Shown here piece after piece: positions 52,013 to 63,643 of a DNA stretch of 64,000 nucleotides. Source of the DNA: Byssothecium circinans. Its lineage: Eukaryota; Ascomycota; Dothideomycetes; Pleosporales; Massarinaceae. The stretch covers positions 394,800-458,799 of the forward strand of contig ML976984.1 of the NCBI GenBank assembly GCA_010015675.1. The letters are read 5' to 3'. The first letter of the stretch is position 1. Every line of letters starts with the position of its first letter. Both the position numbers and the translations under genes were made by a program. Under the pieces are notes generated by a model. The model was not told where the DNA came from and made no database searches. It saw only the letters and a program-made list of their open reading frames with translations.

Positions 52013-53043
52013 GGCTTCAATAGATGAAAACCACTGATGACGAAGTGGCTTAGCCGCCGGACACGGTACTCTCTCCTTCATGGGGACATGCAGTGATCTC
52101 CCCGTCGGATCTACTATCGCTGTCGATGGGGTTAATACAGACGCCAATTAATGCCTGTATCCGTACGTGGTGATGATGGTGCACCTGGAATTCCAGGCGA
52201 AACTGCTTGTGCATGAGGCAGGCTGCAGAGAACATATGGCAGTGCCTTAGGTTCATGCGTTCATGCCTGGAAACTCCAAGCCTCGCGGTGACTGGATGGC
52301 TAGGCAGGCCTCACGTGGATGTCTCGGTAGGAAGATTGCCATGTAACAGACTTCAAACGCCGCAGTCGACCACCGGAAGGGTGATGGAAGGATGTCCGCC
52401 GGTACTCAGCATGCTGACGGGAAACGGCGAACGCTGAATATTGGATGTTGACTGCAGCGCGGGAGATGATGGGCAATTGTGATGGCAAGGTCGAGTGGCG
52501 GTGGTGTCATTCTCGAACGGGCGGATTGATATGTCGTATCGGGCATGCAAGCGCTGTGGATGAAGTGTGACGGCCAATCAGGGTGGCCAATGCGAGTTCG
52601 CCAAGCTTCCATCTCAGACGCGCTCCGACTCAGTTTCTGGTCTCCCCACTCGCACAAGCCTCCAAGCGCCTGCCAACCCTCCATGTGCCAGTGTCTTCGC
52701 CGTAGTCCCCTCCAAGCCTCTTCCTCTTCGCTCAAACTCCGCTGTACTGTCCTTAAGAGTCACCAACCTACTTCTGTCCCTCTTTTGTGTCTCTGCATCC
52801 CCCCCGCTACATCTTGATCGCTAAAAACAAGCCTACCACCATAATAGATACCACAGTAATCCTCGACAACGCGCACGCACCAGCCCCGGCGGCTCTTATA
52901 ATCTGGAAGTAGCGACGGGGACGACCATCGGAGCGCACTCACGACGGAAGAAACCCTTCCACGACCGTGGATCGGTAGGAATTGAGGACGAGGCTTGACG
53001 ACACCATACTGCCGGGTAACTACTAGTATTGCTAGCAACCGTC
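52013..53043. other. CCS1 3' region and noxR promoter
   Basis: A 1.03-kb interval. Several overlapping short ORFs on both strands have no recognised domains. The 200 bp before the noxR start are pyrimidine-rich, typical of fungal promoters. Confidence 0.5.
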
Positions 53044-54840
53044 ATGTCTCTGAAGCAGGTGCGCTTCTCCCACGTCTCAGCGAGTTGCGACCAGTGTTAA
53101 CATCCACAGGAAATCGAGACTTGGGTGGCAGCCCTGGGCGCCTATGACAACAACGAATTCGATGAGGCGTTAAAGGTCTTTGACGGCATCTCCGACACAT
53201 CCAAGATCCTATTTAATTGTGGTGTCATCCATGCCACTCTCGGCGAGCACGAGAAGGCGGTACGTAGTAGATCGGATGCCACAGGATGGGCGCATGCTAA
53301 TTCAACTCACAGGTCGACTGCTACCAGCGCGCTGTGCGGCTGGACCAGTATCTTGCCGTCGCCTATTTCCAGCAGGGTGTGTCCAACTTCCTAATGGGAG
53401 ACTTCGAGGAAGCACTTGCCAACTTCAACGACACGCTTCTGTACCTCCGCGGGAACAACAACATCGACTACGAGCAATTGGGGCTGAAGTTCAAGCTGTA
53501 CTCTTGCGAGGTCCTCTTCAACCGAGGTCTATGCTACATCTACCTCCAGCAGAAGGATGCGGGTATGCAGGACCTTGCTTTCGCTACGAAGGAGAAGGTG
53601 GTTCCGGACCACGATGTAATTGACGAGGCGATCAGGGAGGAAGCAGAGGTATTATCTCGCCTCAACTTAACCAAACTTATCACTAACTTTTCAGGGCTAC
53701 ACTGTGTTTTCCATTCCCGTTGGCATAGTCTATCGCCCCAACGAAGCCAAGGTCAAGAACTTAAAGACCAAGGACTACCTCGGAAAAGCTCGCCTTGTCG
53801 CAGCTTCAGATAGGCAGAACGCTTTCACTGGATTCGCTGGTTCCGAAATCAAGAAGATGGCTAGCTCAGCCAGAGATGACCGCCCCGAGGAGAAGCTCTC
53901 TTTTGCTGCCACGAACTTGGTCAAGCCCGACCTTCAGAGCAGAGCAAGGCAGCAATCAGAGCCGCCTTTGAACCGTAATGTGTTTCCTCCCACCCCTCCG
54001 CCTGAGTCCGACAACAGGAGGTCCGCCGGCGAGAAGAGCTCTAGCAGTGGGGCAATGAGCCGTGCTCAGTCTGTTCGCGGCGGAGGACCGAAGCCGCAAC
54101 CTCTTAACCTAGGGCGTGCTGCCTTCGAACCGCAGCGTAGAGGCACTCAACGATCTGCATCCGAAAGACCACAGCGGCAAGACACGATGCGCAACCGAGA
54201 CCGTGACGATCGCCGTGATGACCGACGCGACAACAGACCCCGTCGCCGTGGGTCTGACGATGATTACGATGAATATGCCGATGATGTTGATGATTACTAT
54301 CAGCCACGCTCGAACCGTCCCGCATATACCAGATCCCGTCAAGGAAAGACCTCGCGACCTGCGTACATTGATGAGGAAGAGGAAGATGACTACGATGGAA
54401 GCGACGTCGACGATGCCGACTTCGAAATGGTTTCCCGTTCCAAGACGAGGAGACGATCGCCAGCTCGTTCAGCAACGTCCTCTGGCCGTGGTGGTACTGG
54501 CGGCAAGATCAGAGTTAAGGTGCACGCTAGTGACACTCGCTACGTCTTCATTACGCCGAACACATCAATGCGCGAGTTTGTGCAGTCGATCCGCGAGAAG
54601 TTTGGTCTACGACAGAACTTCAAGGTCGAGATCAAGGATGATGGTGACATGATTACCATGGCCGATGAAGACGATCTGGACATGGCCATACAGACGGCCA
54701 GAGGCCAGGCCCGAAAGGAAGGCACTGATGTGCCAAAGATGGAGGTATGGCTCACCATTGTCCCCAGCACCGCGCTCTCTCCCGAAGCTGCATACATGCA
54801 AGCTCCCCTCACCCGCAACATCCAAGTCTCCCAGTTTTAG
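53044..54840 (+). CDS. noxR: NADPH oxidase regulator NoxR (p67phox-like)
   Basis: Four exons, all phase 0: 53044-53058 (15 nt), 53110-53259, 53313-53648 and 53695-54840, giving 548 residues. The N-terminal 170 residues form TPR repeats (EIETWVAALGAYDNNEFDEALKVFDGI; VDCYQRAVRLDQYLAVAYFQQGVSNF), the Rac-binding module, followed by the conserved activation-region sequence YRPNEAKVKNLKTKDYLGKARLVAASD. A disordered Arg/Asp-rich stretch covers about 375-420. A PB1 domain near 430-520 (KIRVKVHASDTRYVFITPNTSMREFVQSIREKFG) ends the protein; it binds Cdc24/Bem1-type partners. NoxR activates NoxA/NoxB for reactive-oxygen signalling in development and host infection. Confidence 0.94.
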
Positions 54841-56409
54841 TGCTTTATATCGCGCGCACAAATGAACCTTTTCCTTGGTACGGGTGGCTAATCAGTATTG
54901 TCTATTTAGGTTTGGATACGAGAAGTATAGAAATAGAGATACCCGCAGGCACCACACTGCTCTTCACGAGAGCCGCACTGTTTTTCGTTATCGTTTTCCA
55001 TCTACATTTTGGAGATGTGTGGAGCAATTACCCCCGATTTACTGCTTCTTTGCATACTCCGCTAAAATAATGTCGATATATTGTTATAAGCGAGCATCAA
55101 TCTTCCCCTTTTTTGATTCATTTAGAGCATATATTTTGATATGATGGTGGGTGTATGGTTGGAGCGATTTGAGGTTCACTTTATTATTCTGCTACTTGTT
55201 TTCACAGCCGGACTGTTGAGCGTCCGTGGAAGTTTTGCACTGAACTTGTCGCATTTCAACGGCGATATTATTTGTACGATGAGAGGAGGGAATATAATCA
55301 CGATACGAAGAAATAAGCATACTTTAACCCACATATGAAATTGCAATGTGATAACATCCACGAGCGTAATCTCTATCTCCTCTCCACGTTCCATGCTCGA
55401 CACTCTACGTACATGACCTACACCGCTCAATCCTTCCAGAATCCTTCCAACCTCCACCGAACCTGGTCCGACGGCGTAGAAAGATTCCCAATCCGGGTTA
55501 CCCACCTGCATTCACTGCATGCACGCATCTTCAGTCACAAACGCAGCACGCGAGTATCAGGCCACTTTGTTTCCGACTCCAGCTCAAACGCGGTCTGCGG
55601 CAATGTCACTGATCCCTGCGCCCCAGTACCGGCGCATGTAAGACTGCAGTGCAGATTAATAACCGCCGTACGAGGCCGGCGTGATCATCTGCAATTCCCT
55701 CTGATACAAAACGGGGAGGGAAATGCCTTGCCTTGCGTGCCTTGCCTACTTCTTCGACTTTACCGTTCTGGGCTTTGCTTCGACGGCTTAATTCAGCATA
55801 TGTAATGCTGCGAGGTTTCATGACCCAAAGGCCGAGCAAAAAGAAGGGAGAGGGGGGAGAGAGGGGTAAAAAGTGGCGCCGCCACGGCGAGCGAAGGCGA
55901 AGCATCTGTCACAATGAGGCTGAGAACTGTCAGATGGCGGTCTGTAGGCTTGGCTGCCGGGGACTTGTGGTGTTTGGGAAGGGAAGATGAGTTCTTGTGC
56001 TGGTGAGGTTGTGCGTCACAGGTGTTTCAGGAGCGGATGAGGCGGGTGGGATCGGGTGCGAGAGAGAGGTTGGAAGGTGAGGCGTTTTGTTGCGGATTTC
56101 GGCGCAGAACGGGTTGTGGGGTGGTTGATGGTGATGGTGTTGGTCTTGGTACATGGGTGTTTGAGTAGTTCGTACAGAATTATGTTACAATGTTGGTTCC
56201 AAGCTCATTCTCAACGAGCGCCCCAACGACTGTGTGTATGGGTACGTCCTCATTCATGAACGCCATTTCCGATGCAATTCCTCCAGCGGTGTTGTATATC
56301 TCATTCGTAGGATTATGTTGCGCCTCCCCTTGCCTCCCATGTCCATGTCCTCCTCATCGCTATTCGCGCGCCTCCGTCATCGAATACCATCTCGTCCTGT
56401 AACCATCAT
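54841..56409. other. Convergent 3' region (1.57 kb) between noxR and tom6
   Basis: The interval has only short ORFs in conflicting frames, the largest 55335-55805 plus (156 codons) without domain features. The first part (54860-55330) is visibly AT-richer. No gene or RNA is recognised. Confidence 0.5.
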
Positions 56410-56700
56410 CTACGCGGGAAGTAAGATCTCAGCCCAGCTGCTGTGAAGGAATGTGACGCCGATCTGTACATTTCCGTTAGCGACCACTATCCAGCTCAAC
56501 AGTCTCCCGTCTCCTTTATTGTCTGAGGTCGTGCGAGGTGGGTAGCGAGGCCTGCGTGATCAACGTACAGCGAACATGCCAATCGCAGTAACGACAGATC
56601 GGTTCTCCTTGCTCGTGAAGGCCTGGTAGGTGCTCTGCGCGAAGCTGGGCTCGGCGAGGGTGCGGCCCTTGGATGATGATGCGACGGCCTTAGGTGGCAT
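56410..56700 (-). CDS. tom6: Mitochondrial import receptor subunit Tom6
   Basis: Two exons: 56700-56569 and 56463-56410, with a 105-nt intron, giving a 61-residue protein too small to stand out as an ORF. The spliced C-terminus reads ENRSVVTAIGMFAIGVTFLHSSWAEILLPA, a single tail-anchored membrane helix plus the short conserved tail of Tom6. The N-terminus (MPPKAVASSSKGRTLAEPS) is basic and faces the cytosol. Tom6 stabilises the TOM translocase in the mitochondrial outer membrane. Assignment to Tom6 rather than another small Tom rests on the C-terminal pattern. Confidence 0.85.
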
Positions 56701-57160
56701 TGTGGGGTGTAGTTCTAGGTCTCGCGTGAGTCTTGATGTAGGGCGGGGAGATAGTATTTTGATGCGCGTACGTTTAGGTAGATAGTATTTACGGGAGGGA
56801 GCGTGTGGTCGCGGTGTTTGGATGCGATGGTGATGATGAAAGGCTCGAGAAACTTTTGGGCCGGGGTAACGGCGGATTGAGGTTCTGATTGGCTGGTCGA
56901 TGCTTTTACCGTGATTATGTAAGTGAGATCTCTTTCTGATATATGATCTGAATTGAGGATTCAACGACAGGCATTATAGTACAGTAAGTAATACGCTTCA
57001 AACGATCGAATTCACGTTGTCATCAATCTAGTGTTTGACAAAAGCTCAAATCCGATAGATAGATTCGGGACTACGGAAAACTCACAAGCGCACGAAGAGA
57101 AGGGAGTATTTACGGTAAGAAAAAGCTGCAAGACATCGATGTTCCTTTCGAGACTTATCC
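56701..57160. other. tom6 promoter and receptor-gene 3' region
   Basis: A 460-bp interval; an upstream in-frame extension of the tom6 ORF to 56964 is judged leader sequence. Nothing else was recognised. Confidence 0.5.
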
Positions 57161-59275
57161 TCAATCCCCATGCTTTCCTCCCTCATCCACAGGATTCAAT
57201 CCCAACGGTCCGCCACTCCTCAGACTAGCTCTGCTCTCGACTCTCTCCAAAAACGCACCATTAGTATGCACGAAACTATCCGTAATCGGCGCACTAATCC
57301 TTCCCCTAACACTCCCCATAGTTCCCGACCTCTGCACGCCATGGCTCGAGTGTTTTGTCCCTGCCTCGCCATCTATGGCCGTCGATGTAGTCGAGGTCCG
57401 CGATTTCACTGATGAATTATGAAACGACGGCTCGTATTTAATATTGATAGAACCTGAACTGACAGACGAAGGACGGTTCGGTGGTGCCGGTGCCTCACGC
57501 ATTGGTATGTATGAGCGCGGGATTGAGGTAAATGGAGAGTGTGCAGGCTGGACTTGGGAAAGGCGACGAACTGTAGGTGTTGGCTGTGTGATTGTTGTAG
57601 TCGGTAAATTCGATTTTGTGATCGGTGTCGGCATCAATGCTCGAGACTTAGAGCTCTCACTTCCAGTCCCACTTTCCTGATCTAAGCTGTTCCATCCCTG
57701 CGGTGCCTCGGGAGACAGCAACTCTGTATGGCTCATTGTGCGGTCGTCTGTTGAGTGACGACCTAAGGCGCCCATTTCTGTTATGGCTCCATTGGTGTTG
57801 GCTGTCGTTGGTGCAAGGGCGGAGAAGAAGCGGTGTCCATTAGTAGGAGAGAACGGGAGATACTGTTCGGCATTGTCAAGAGAGGTCAGTTGGGGTGTTG
57901 AAGGGCGCGCCTGGTGGTGAAAGAAGGCTATTGTGCGACGGAAGAGGGCGAGCCAGGCTGTTAGCATAGGTTTGCGAAAAAGAAGAACAAAAATTTCAAT
58001 GCCCACAAGCTGTTGTCATTTTTAGCCTTGAAACTCATGAGGTTGGAGAGAAGCAGACTTACTGATGCCAGAATCAAAGAAGTGAGTACCGCGGTCTGAT
58101 TCACCGTGAAGTTGTCCACATACTTCCTACACTCCTCCTTATCTCCTTTACTCAACGTTTGACAGATGATCCATGTCTTCACCGGCTTAATATTCTCGGG
58201 GTCGTTGAACACCTTTCCCAATTTCCCATCTTGCGTCCAAAAGACGATGAAGAAACTGAGACTGCCAATAATCACAAATATACTGACTAGGATGTTCCGC
58301 CACTGCAGCAAAAAGAGGCGTCGAACATGCGACCATGTTTCAAGCTTCTGCTTTGCGCGCCGCTGTTGAGAAGAGTTCGCAGATGAAGAGCGATGTTCGC
58401 GCCAGATTGTACGCATGTAGACCCAAAAACAGTACACTGTGGTAATGAACTGGAGAAGAAAGGCCAGAATGGCGAAGATGACGAGCCAGATCCAGAAAGT
58501 TACAATAGCATGTTCGTGGTTCGGTAGACAGGTTTGTCCCATGCGGTAACTAAATCCCGTAACGACGAGAATGACAGCGAGGAAGATGAAGGGCATCACT
58601 GTGCCGAAAACGATGCTCCCCCATTTGAAACGATGCCCAGGATCTTTGTCCCAAAAAATGCGGATGTGTAGCCAGAGCGAGCGTAGGAAAACCCAGATGA
58701 CACAACCCAAGCCTCCCAGTGCGACCAAGGAGCCAGTCCAGGCGCAGGAGAGGGACGAGTGTATATCATTTGGTGTGATTTGGTCGTGGCATAGGTCGGG
58801 GTTAGTCGTTACTGGGATGGCAAAGGACAATGAGATGAAGAGGACGGGGAATAGGAGGCCGACGGAGAGATAGTGGCGATGTGTTTGCTCGGGTGGGAGG
58901 ACGGCGAACGAAAGTAGCAGGAAGCAGCAAAGTACTACTGAAAGGATCGCGAGGTAGTTTGGTACGCGGAGTTGGGATTTCCATTCTTTCCACTGGTCAG
59001 CCAACAGTCTATACGCTAGGAGTTGGGACATACCTGGTGGGTACAGCCAGTCCTGGATAGGACAGGGGAAGCAGCACGTCGTCCCATCTTTAAAAGATCC
59101 AAGCCCACAATATCTACCCTGCTGATCTAGCAGCACTCGACGTCAGTACTATTCATTCAACTGCGCAGCCTTCCATTATATACATACATCCGCCAATTTC
59201 CGAAAAGAGCGACTGATCCAGCAAAGGCAAGGTGCACTTTGAGTCTGTCTGATTCTGAAACTGTCCCAGCGGCAT
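57161..59275 (-). CDS. Seven-transmembrane receptor-like protein (fungal Frizzled/secretin-like GPCR type)
   Basis: Four exons are read: 59275-59188, 59126-59034, 58985-58063 and 58009-57161, giving 650 residues. The short Cys-containing N-terminal ectodomain ends GGYQQGRYCGLGSFKDGTTCCFPCPIQDWLYPP, a Cys pattern seen in fungal class-B/Frizzled-like receptors. About seven membrane spans follow (LAILSVVLCCFLLLSFAVL; YLSVGLLFPVLFISLSFAI; LVALGGLGCVIWVFL; IVFGTVMPFIFLAVILVVTGF; IVTFWIWLVIFAILAFLLQF; ILVSIFVIIGSLSFFIVFW; VLTSLILAS-LVGIEIFVLLF, the last completed by splicing). A 240-residue Ser/Thr/Pro-rich cytoplasmic tail closes the protein. No ligand can be inferred. The start at 59275 and the 48-nt intron at 59033-58986 (in frame, no stop) are the least certain parts. 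Confidence 0.72.
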
Positions 59276-59790
59276 CTCGTTGGCTTCAGATTCAGAATGT
59301 AGCAATAGGTGTAAGGGTGGTGGACATCCTCTGGCGAAGTCTAGGCTTCTCGTGTATGAACATTTTTGCTGGCTTAGATGTTGCCCCCGATACCTTGGTC
59401 TTTGTCCATTATACTGGCATGCTGAACCCAGCGAACTGGGTACACAGCAAGCGGCTGCTGCAGAAGGGGCGGATTCTTTGTTTCTGGCATTTGTGGCGCT
59501 GTCACACGTGGTCATGTTTTCTTCTCGTATGTTACTCAATGCAATGACAGGATCAGAGCAGAACAAGGGAAATTGTTGTCACCGACGGTTTGACCAACCA
59601 AGCTCATCCTAACCATGCAAAAGTTTAGACATGTCAACGAGCGAAGAGTATGTGACGCACGAACAAAGAACAAAGGCTGTGATTAAATGTTTGCATGATG
59701 CATTTCTTCGTCCTTTGTCCTAGAAGCGCCGACCGATCCATTACCTTGGTGTTGTTACAGAAAGTGCAGTGGCGTCCTTACCGCAATGCA
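59276..59790. other. Receptor-gene promoter and RSC7 3' region
   Basis: A 515-bp interval between two minus-strand genes. The receptor's reading frame is open upstream to 59566 on the minus strand, but the added sequence has no signal-peptide or domain features. Confidence 0.45.
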
Positions 59791-61334
59791 TTAAACCGGA
59801 ACTCCAGAAAACCCTATCTTGATCTTCGGTCGCGCACCATCCACAGCCTCGGAATGAAATTGGTCTTTCCACCATGATTCATCCTGTTTCGCCTGGAGGA
59901 AAGCCTCTCGAACTGCGGGTTCCATATCTCGAATATCCTCATCTTGGAGATCAGGAAGACCATTGGTTCCAACGTCGAGGAAGTTTCCGTCTGGGCCAGG
60001 CAGACCCAAGCTGGCATAAGGCGGCTTCTGAACGTAGGTGTCTACCACCAAGTAGTGTTTGCGAACAAGCGGTGGAACATCACTCTGCTCCGGTGGTATC
60101 TCCTCCCATTTGGCGTGCGTCGGCTGCGTTATCTTGGGATAGCACATGAGGTTGGTGTGTGCATCATAGACACCGTTTAGGTTGGCTTTGCGAAGAGCAG
60201 AAAGATTCGAGTTGAAGCGACTAATACTGTTAGTATAGAGAAATATGTAAAGCGCAATGCTCCTCAGCGGCTGGGATTTCGCTGAGCGGCTTATGCAACT
60301 TACCTAGCGGAGCTGGCGTGCTCGAACTGCCAGTTGGCCGAAGTGATGTTGACTTTCCGCTTTCCTGGCACTGGTTTGCCGGCGGCTGTCGGAACACTCG
60401 GAGCCCCAGTATGATAGACGCTGCTGGCACCGTGCCAAGCAACATACTGGTTCTTGTTGTAGTCGCCCTCCCCAGGTCCTGGCAGCCTGTCATTTGGGTC
60501 CGCTAGTTCGCCCTCAACATCGCCTCTCTCCTTTGCTGCAGCCACGTAGTAATCGTCAATGATCTTCTTGCCTCCGATGATGATCCGCGAACCGAATTCC
60601 CTGAACACCGACCGCGCTGTAACTACACCGATTGAGCGACCTTTGTACGAGTGAGGTATGATGTCACGTTGAATCAAATCCATCTTTTCCGAGTCGGTGA
60701 CGATAACCTTGTGCAGTTTCATGTGCTTTGTGAAGAACAGGTAACTGTCCCGGAAGCCGCAACAGCGCGCCGGCTCGGTAGACAGCATGTACAGTCTGTC
60801 GCCGCGTCCTTGGATTTTGAAGACGCGCACACGGTAGTCTCGATCACCCTGAAGATTACCAAGCTTATCGACCTTTTCCTCTCCTTCAGGGTCTTCGGGC
60901 AGATCAACCTCGTCGTTGACCACATCCATCATAGTCCCTTCTTTGTCGATGGCGACCCGTGTGGATTGCGCCGGTCCATTCCTAGGACGTCCTCGAGAGC
61001 CCCCGCCGGCCGGACGACCGCGCTTCCGCTTGATGGGCGTCCCTCCTTCTGACGTGTTGTCTGGGATCACATTCCAGTCCGGCGGTCGATTCTTTGGAGG
61101 TCGACCGAGGCGCTTCTTGCGCGGTACTACAATGGGGGTGACAGAGCGTTCAGAGGGGACTTTATCTTCTTCCTCCGAGTCTTGCGCCGCCTCATTCTCG
61201 TCTTCCTCTTCAGCCGGCGACTCGGCACGCGATTCCGGAGCGTCTATCATCTCTTCGTCGTCCATGTCGATCTGAGGTGTTGCGCTTTGGGTGCTGCGAC
61301 GAGCTGCAGCCCGAGAGGGTCGACCGCGCGCCAT
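59791..61334 (-). CDS. rsc7: RSC chromatin-remodelling complex subunit RSC7 (Npl6/Swp82 family)
   Basis: Two exons: 61334-60304 and 60220-59791, giving 486 residues (or 488 if the acceptor at 60226 is used). The N-terminus is rich in AT-hook-like GRP motifs (MARGRPSRAA, KRLGRPPKNRP, KRKRGRPAGG, SRGRPRNG) and acidic runs. The conserved RSC7 core follows: RDYRVRVFKIQGRGDRLYMLSTEPARCCGFRDSYLFF and LHKVIVTDSEKMDLI, then SRFNSNLSALRKANLNGVYD and MCYPKITQPTHAKWEEI after the splice. RSC is an ATP-dependent SWI/SNF-class nucleosome remodeller; RSC7 is a stabilising subunit that also supports nuclear transport and stress responses in yeast. It is divergent from the gene starting at 62049. Confidence 0.92.
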
Positions 61335-62048
61335 TACAGTCGCGCAATTGTACGTGTTCGACCGTGCGTGAAGGCTGATTCGTGGTTTCAAGAGGTCAGT
61401 GAAAAAGTGATGTTGGGCGGATAATGGATCTCGTTGCGGGTCAGGGTTGGAGACGCGACGGCGCGATGCAGCAGCTAATGCACGAGCCACTTAAGTCACG
61501 TGTACGCACTAGTGCCTCGTGCTCGTCAACGTAATGTTGGATGTCGGCACCCCAGAACAATCAACAATCACTATTGACATGAAGCTAACCGCAGCGGTAT
61601 CATTACTACCAGCTTTTGGTGACGACACCAGGGTGCGATTGCCACCCCACCATTATCACCATCTGGGTCACCTGAATATTGTCTACTTCGTGCCTCCCTC
61701 GCAAACTCGTACTCATACTTGCAATCGCTACTCGATCTACCATGATGCATTTAGCACTCCGTGGTAGCTAATTACTTCCGTGGTGCAGATGGCTTCTGAC
61801 CAACTCCCGACTCGCTCAGTCCTAGAGCGGAAATATGGGGTTGGTTCCAACTTTACAAACTGTGGAAAGCGTATCCAGGCTTTGGACTTGACTGCACCTA
61901 CCGGCATTGCACATGCGGCTTGTCAACAAATAAACAAATAAAGATATAAGTACCAGGCGCGCACGATGGAGTCGGCACATGCTTTGGATTTTCTCTTCTC
62001 TCCTGCAACCCACCCTGCGCGTCACCAGTGCCAGCATCAAGGACAGCC
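61335..62048. other. Divergent promoter, RSC7 and downstream unknown gene
   Basis: A 714-bp interval with no recognised gene; an ORF at 61519-61767 (82 codons) has no domain. CACGTG-like TCACGTGTAC sits near 61497, close to the RSC7 leader. Confidence 0.45.
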
Positions 62049-63643
62049 ATGAGCTTCAAGCAGCTTGCAGTCCGGACGAAGAAGAGCATCTCGGGGCTCT
62101 ATTCTTCCAGCAACGAGCAAGTGTTAGGCCTTGTTTGTCTCCCATCAAGCTAACAGTTTCCAGTCAAGAGGCAATCGGCACACAAGCTTCAGACCGCAAT
62201 ATCGACAACATTCATAAGCTCAGAGAGAGTCCTTCGCGACGCAAGCGCCTCATTGGCTCTTTCCGTAGCCTGCGACACCCCAGTACGAAGATGGGTGTCG
62301 AATCGCCGGTTAGGACTGATAGTCCACGAACGCCCGTCAGGGGTTTCCCATCTCTCGCACTCAACTTTGAGGCTTCACCGCCCGGTAGGCCCATGTTCGA
62401 TACGTCAACTCGCAAAACGTCACCTATTACAATGCCCATGGCCAATGCACCAACCGCTATCTCCAGTAGGTGAACTCCAGTCTAGGTCGATGTGTACTGT
62501 CACCCCCTGGATGAGCTTTGTTGACTTTGTACTCACAATCTAGGTAGTAAATATACACAGAACTTCACGTTTGCGGTTGGAAGTCTCCCAGTATCTCCTG
62601 CACCCCTCCAGCGAGCATCAGTGCAACGGGCGATCATCGCAGCGAGCTCCCCGACCATCGATATTGGATCGGCCGAGAACGTTGTTCGATTCGATCCAAT
62701 CCCAACCCCAATGCCGGGTACGAATCTCTCTCTTGAAGACATTGCGCCTCCAGAAATCGTCGTTCAGTCACCGTCTGTACCCTCCATGAACCTTGACTAC
62801 TTCACCATACCTTTGTCAAGCAAAGAAATGCAGGAGCAGCGCGGCAACGTTGTGACCTCCGACCCTCTACTTACAGATGATCGGGAATTCGACGAAGTGG
62901 TTGCCATGGCCGCAGCGTCTCAATCACTTCTCGGAAAGCTTGATCCTATCCAGCCTAGCGGTGTGGCGGAGTCTCTCACTGAGGATGAATTTGCCCTGGA
63001 TTCACGCAAAGGATCTCCGCTTCAAGCTGCATCGCCTAAAGGCTCAGAAATCGATGATATTGGTGCATACATGGTCTACGACAACCCAGCAGCTGTTAGA
63101 GACGGTCAAGTCCAACGAGAGAACCCTACAGGCATGCAGAGCCACCATGACAATTGCATTGGCAGCGAGTGCACCTCTACGGACTTTGTGACGCTCATCC
63201 AAAGGTGTGACAACACACCCCGTCGAGGATCGCATTCTCCGTCGGTCACTCACCTTCCAGGGCCTTCAAGCACCTTGTCTTCTTTCCCGAGCTCCCGCAC
63301 GCACTCCACCGACAATACTGAAGCCGAAACGGCGTCAACTGACCCGACGCTTCATGACGGAGAAAAACCGCTAGTCATTGCGGAAATCCCGCCGTTCAAA
63401 ATCGAGCCTGTGGAGGAAGAGCCGCGATCTTCTATAGACGAGAGCAAAGAGCTACAGGATATCATTCACGCATATGCCGGTCCGATGCTTTATCAGCTTG
63501 ACCGTGACGAGGAGCAGGCGACTGAGTTCAGCAGTCAACTTCTCGCAGAGGAAGAGATTGTGCTTGGGGAGATGCTCAGCGCTGAAGTGAAGGCGGATGT
63601 CGATCTTTCTATCAGGATCCTAAATAGGAGCCTGGGAGGTTAG
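62049..63643 (+). CDS. Unrecognised disordered protein
   Basis: I do not recognise this protein. A model of three exons, 62049-62122, 62164-62465 and 62544-63643, gives 491 residues starting MSFKQLAVRTKKSISGLYSS. The second intron (GTAGGT...AATCTAG, 78 nt) is well supported because it keeps frame; the first (GTTAGG...TTCCAG, 41 nt) is weak and the N-terminus may differ. The sequence is rich in Ser, Pro, Thr and acidic residues with many SP/TP sites (RTDSPRTPVRGFPSL, SPTIDIGS), which suggests a phosphorylated, unstructured regulator. Only the C-terminal 70 residues look ordered (KELQDIIHAYAGPMLYQLDRDEEQATEFSSQLL). Confidence 0.6.

Noticed and set aside
55335..55805. 156-codon plus-strand ORF between noxR and tom6
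   Set aside because: No domain or signal features, overlapped by comparable minus-strand ORFs; likely chance.
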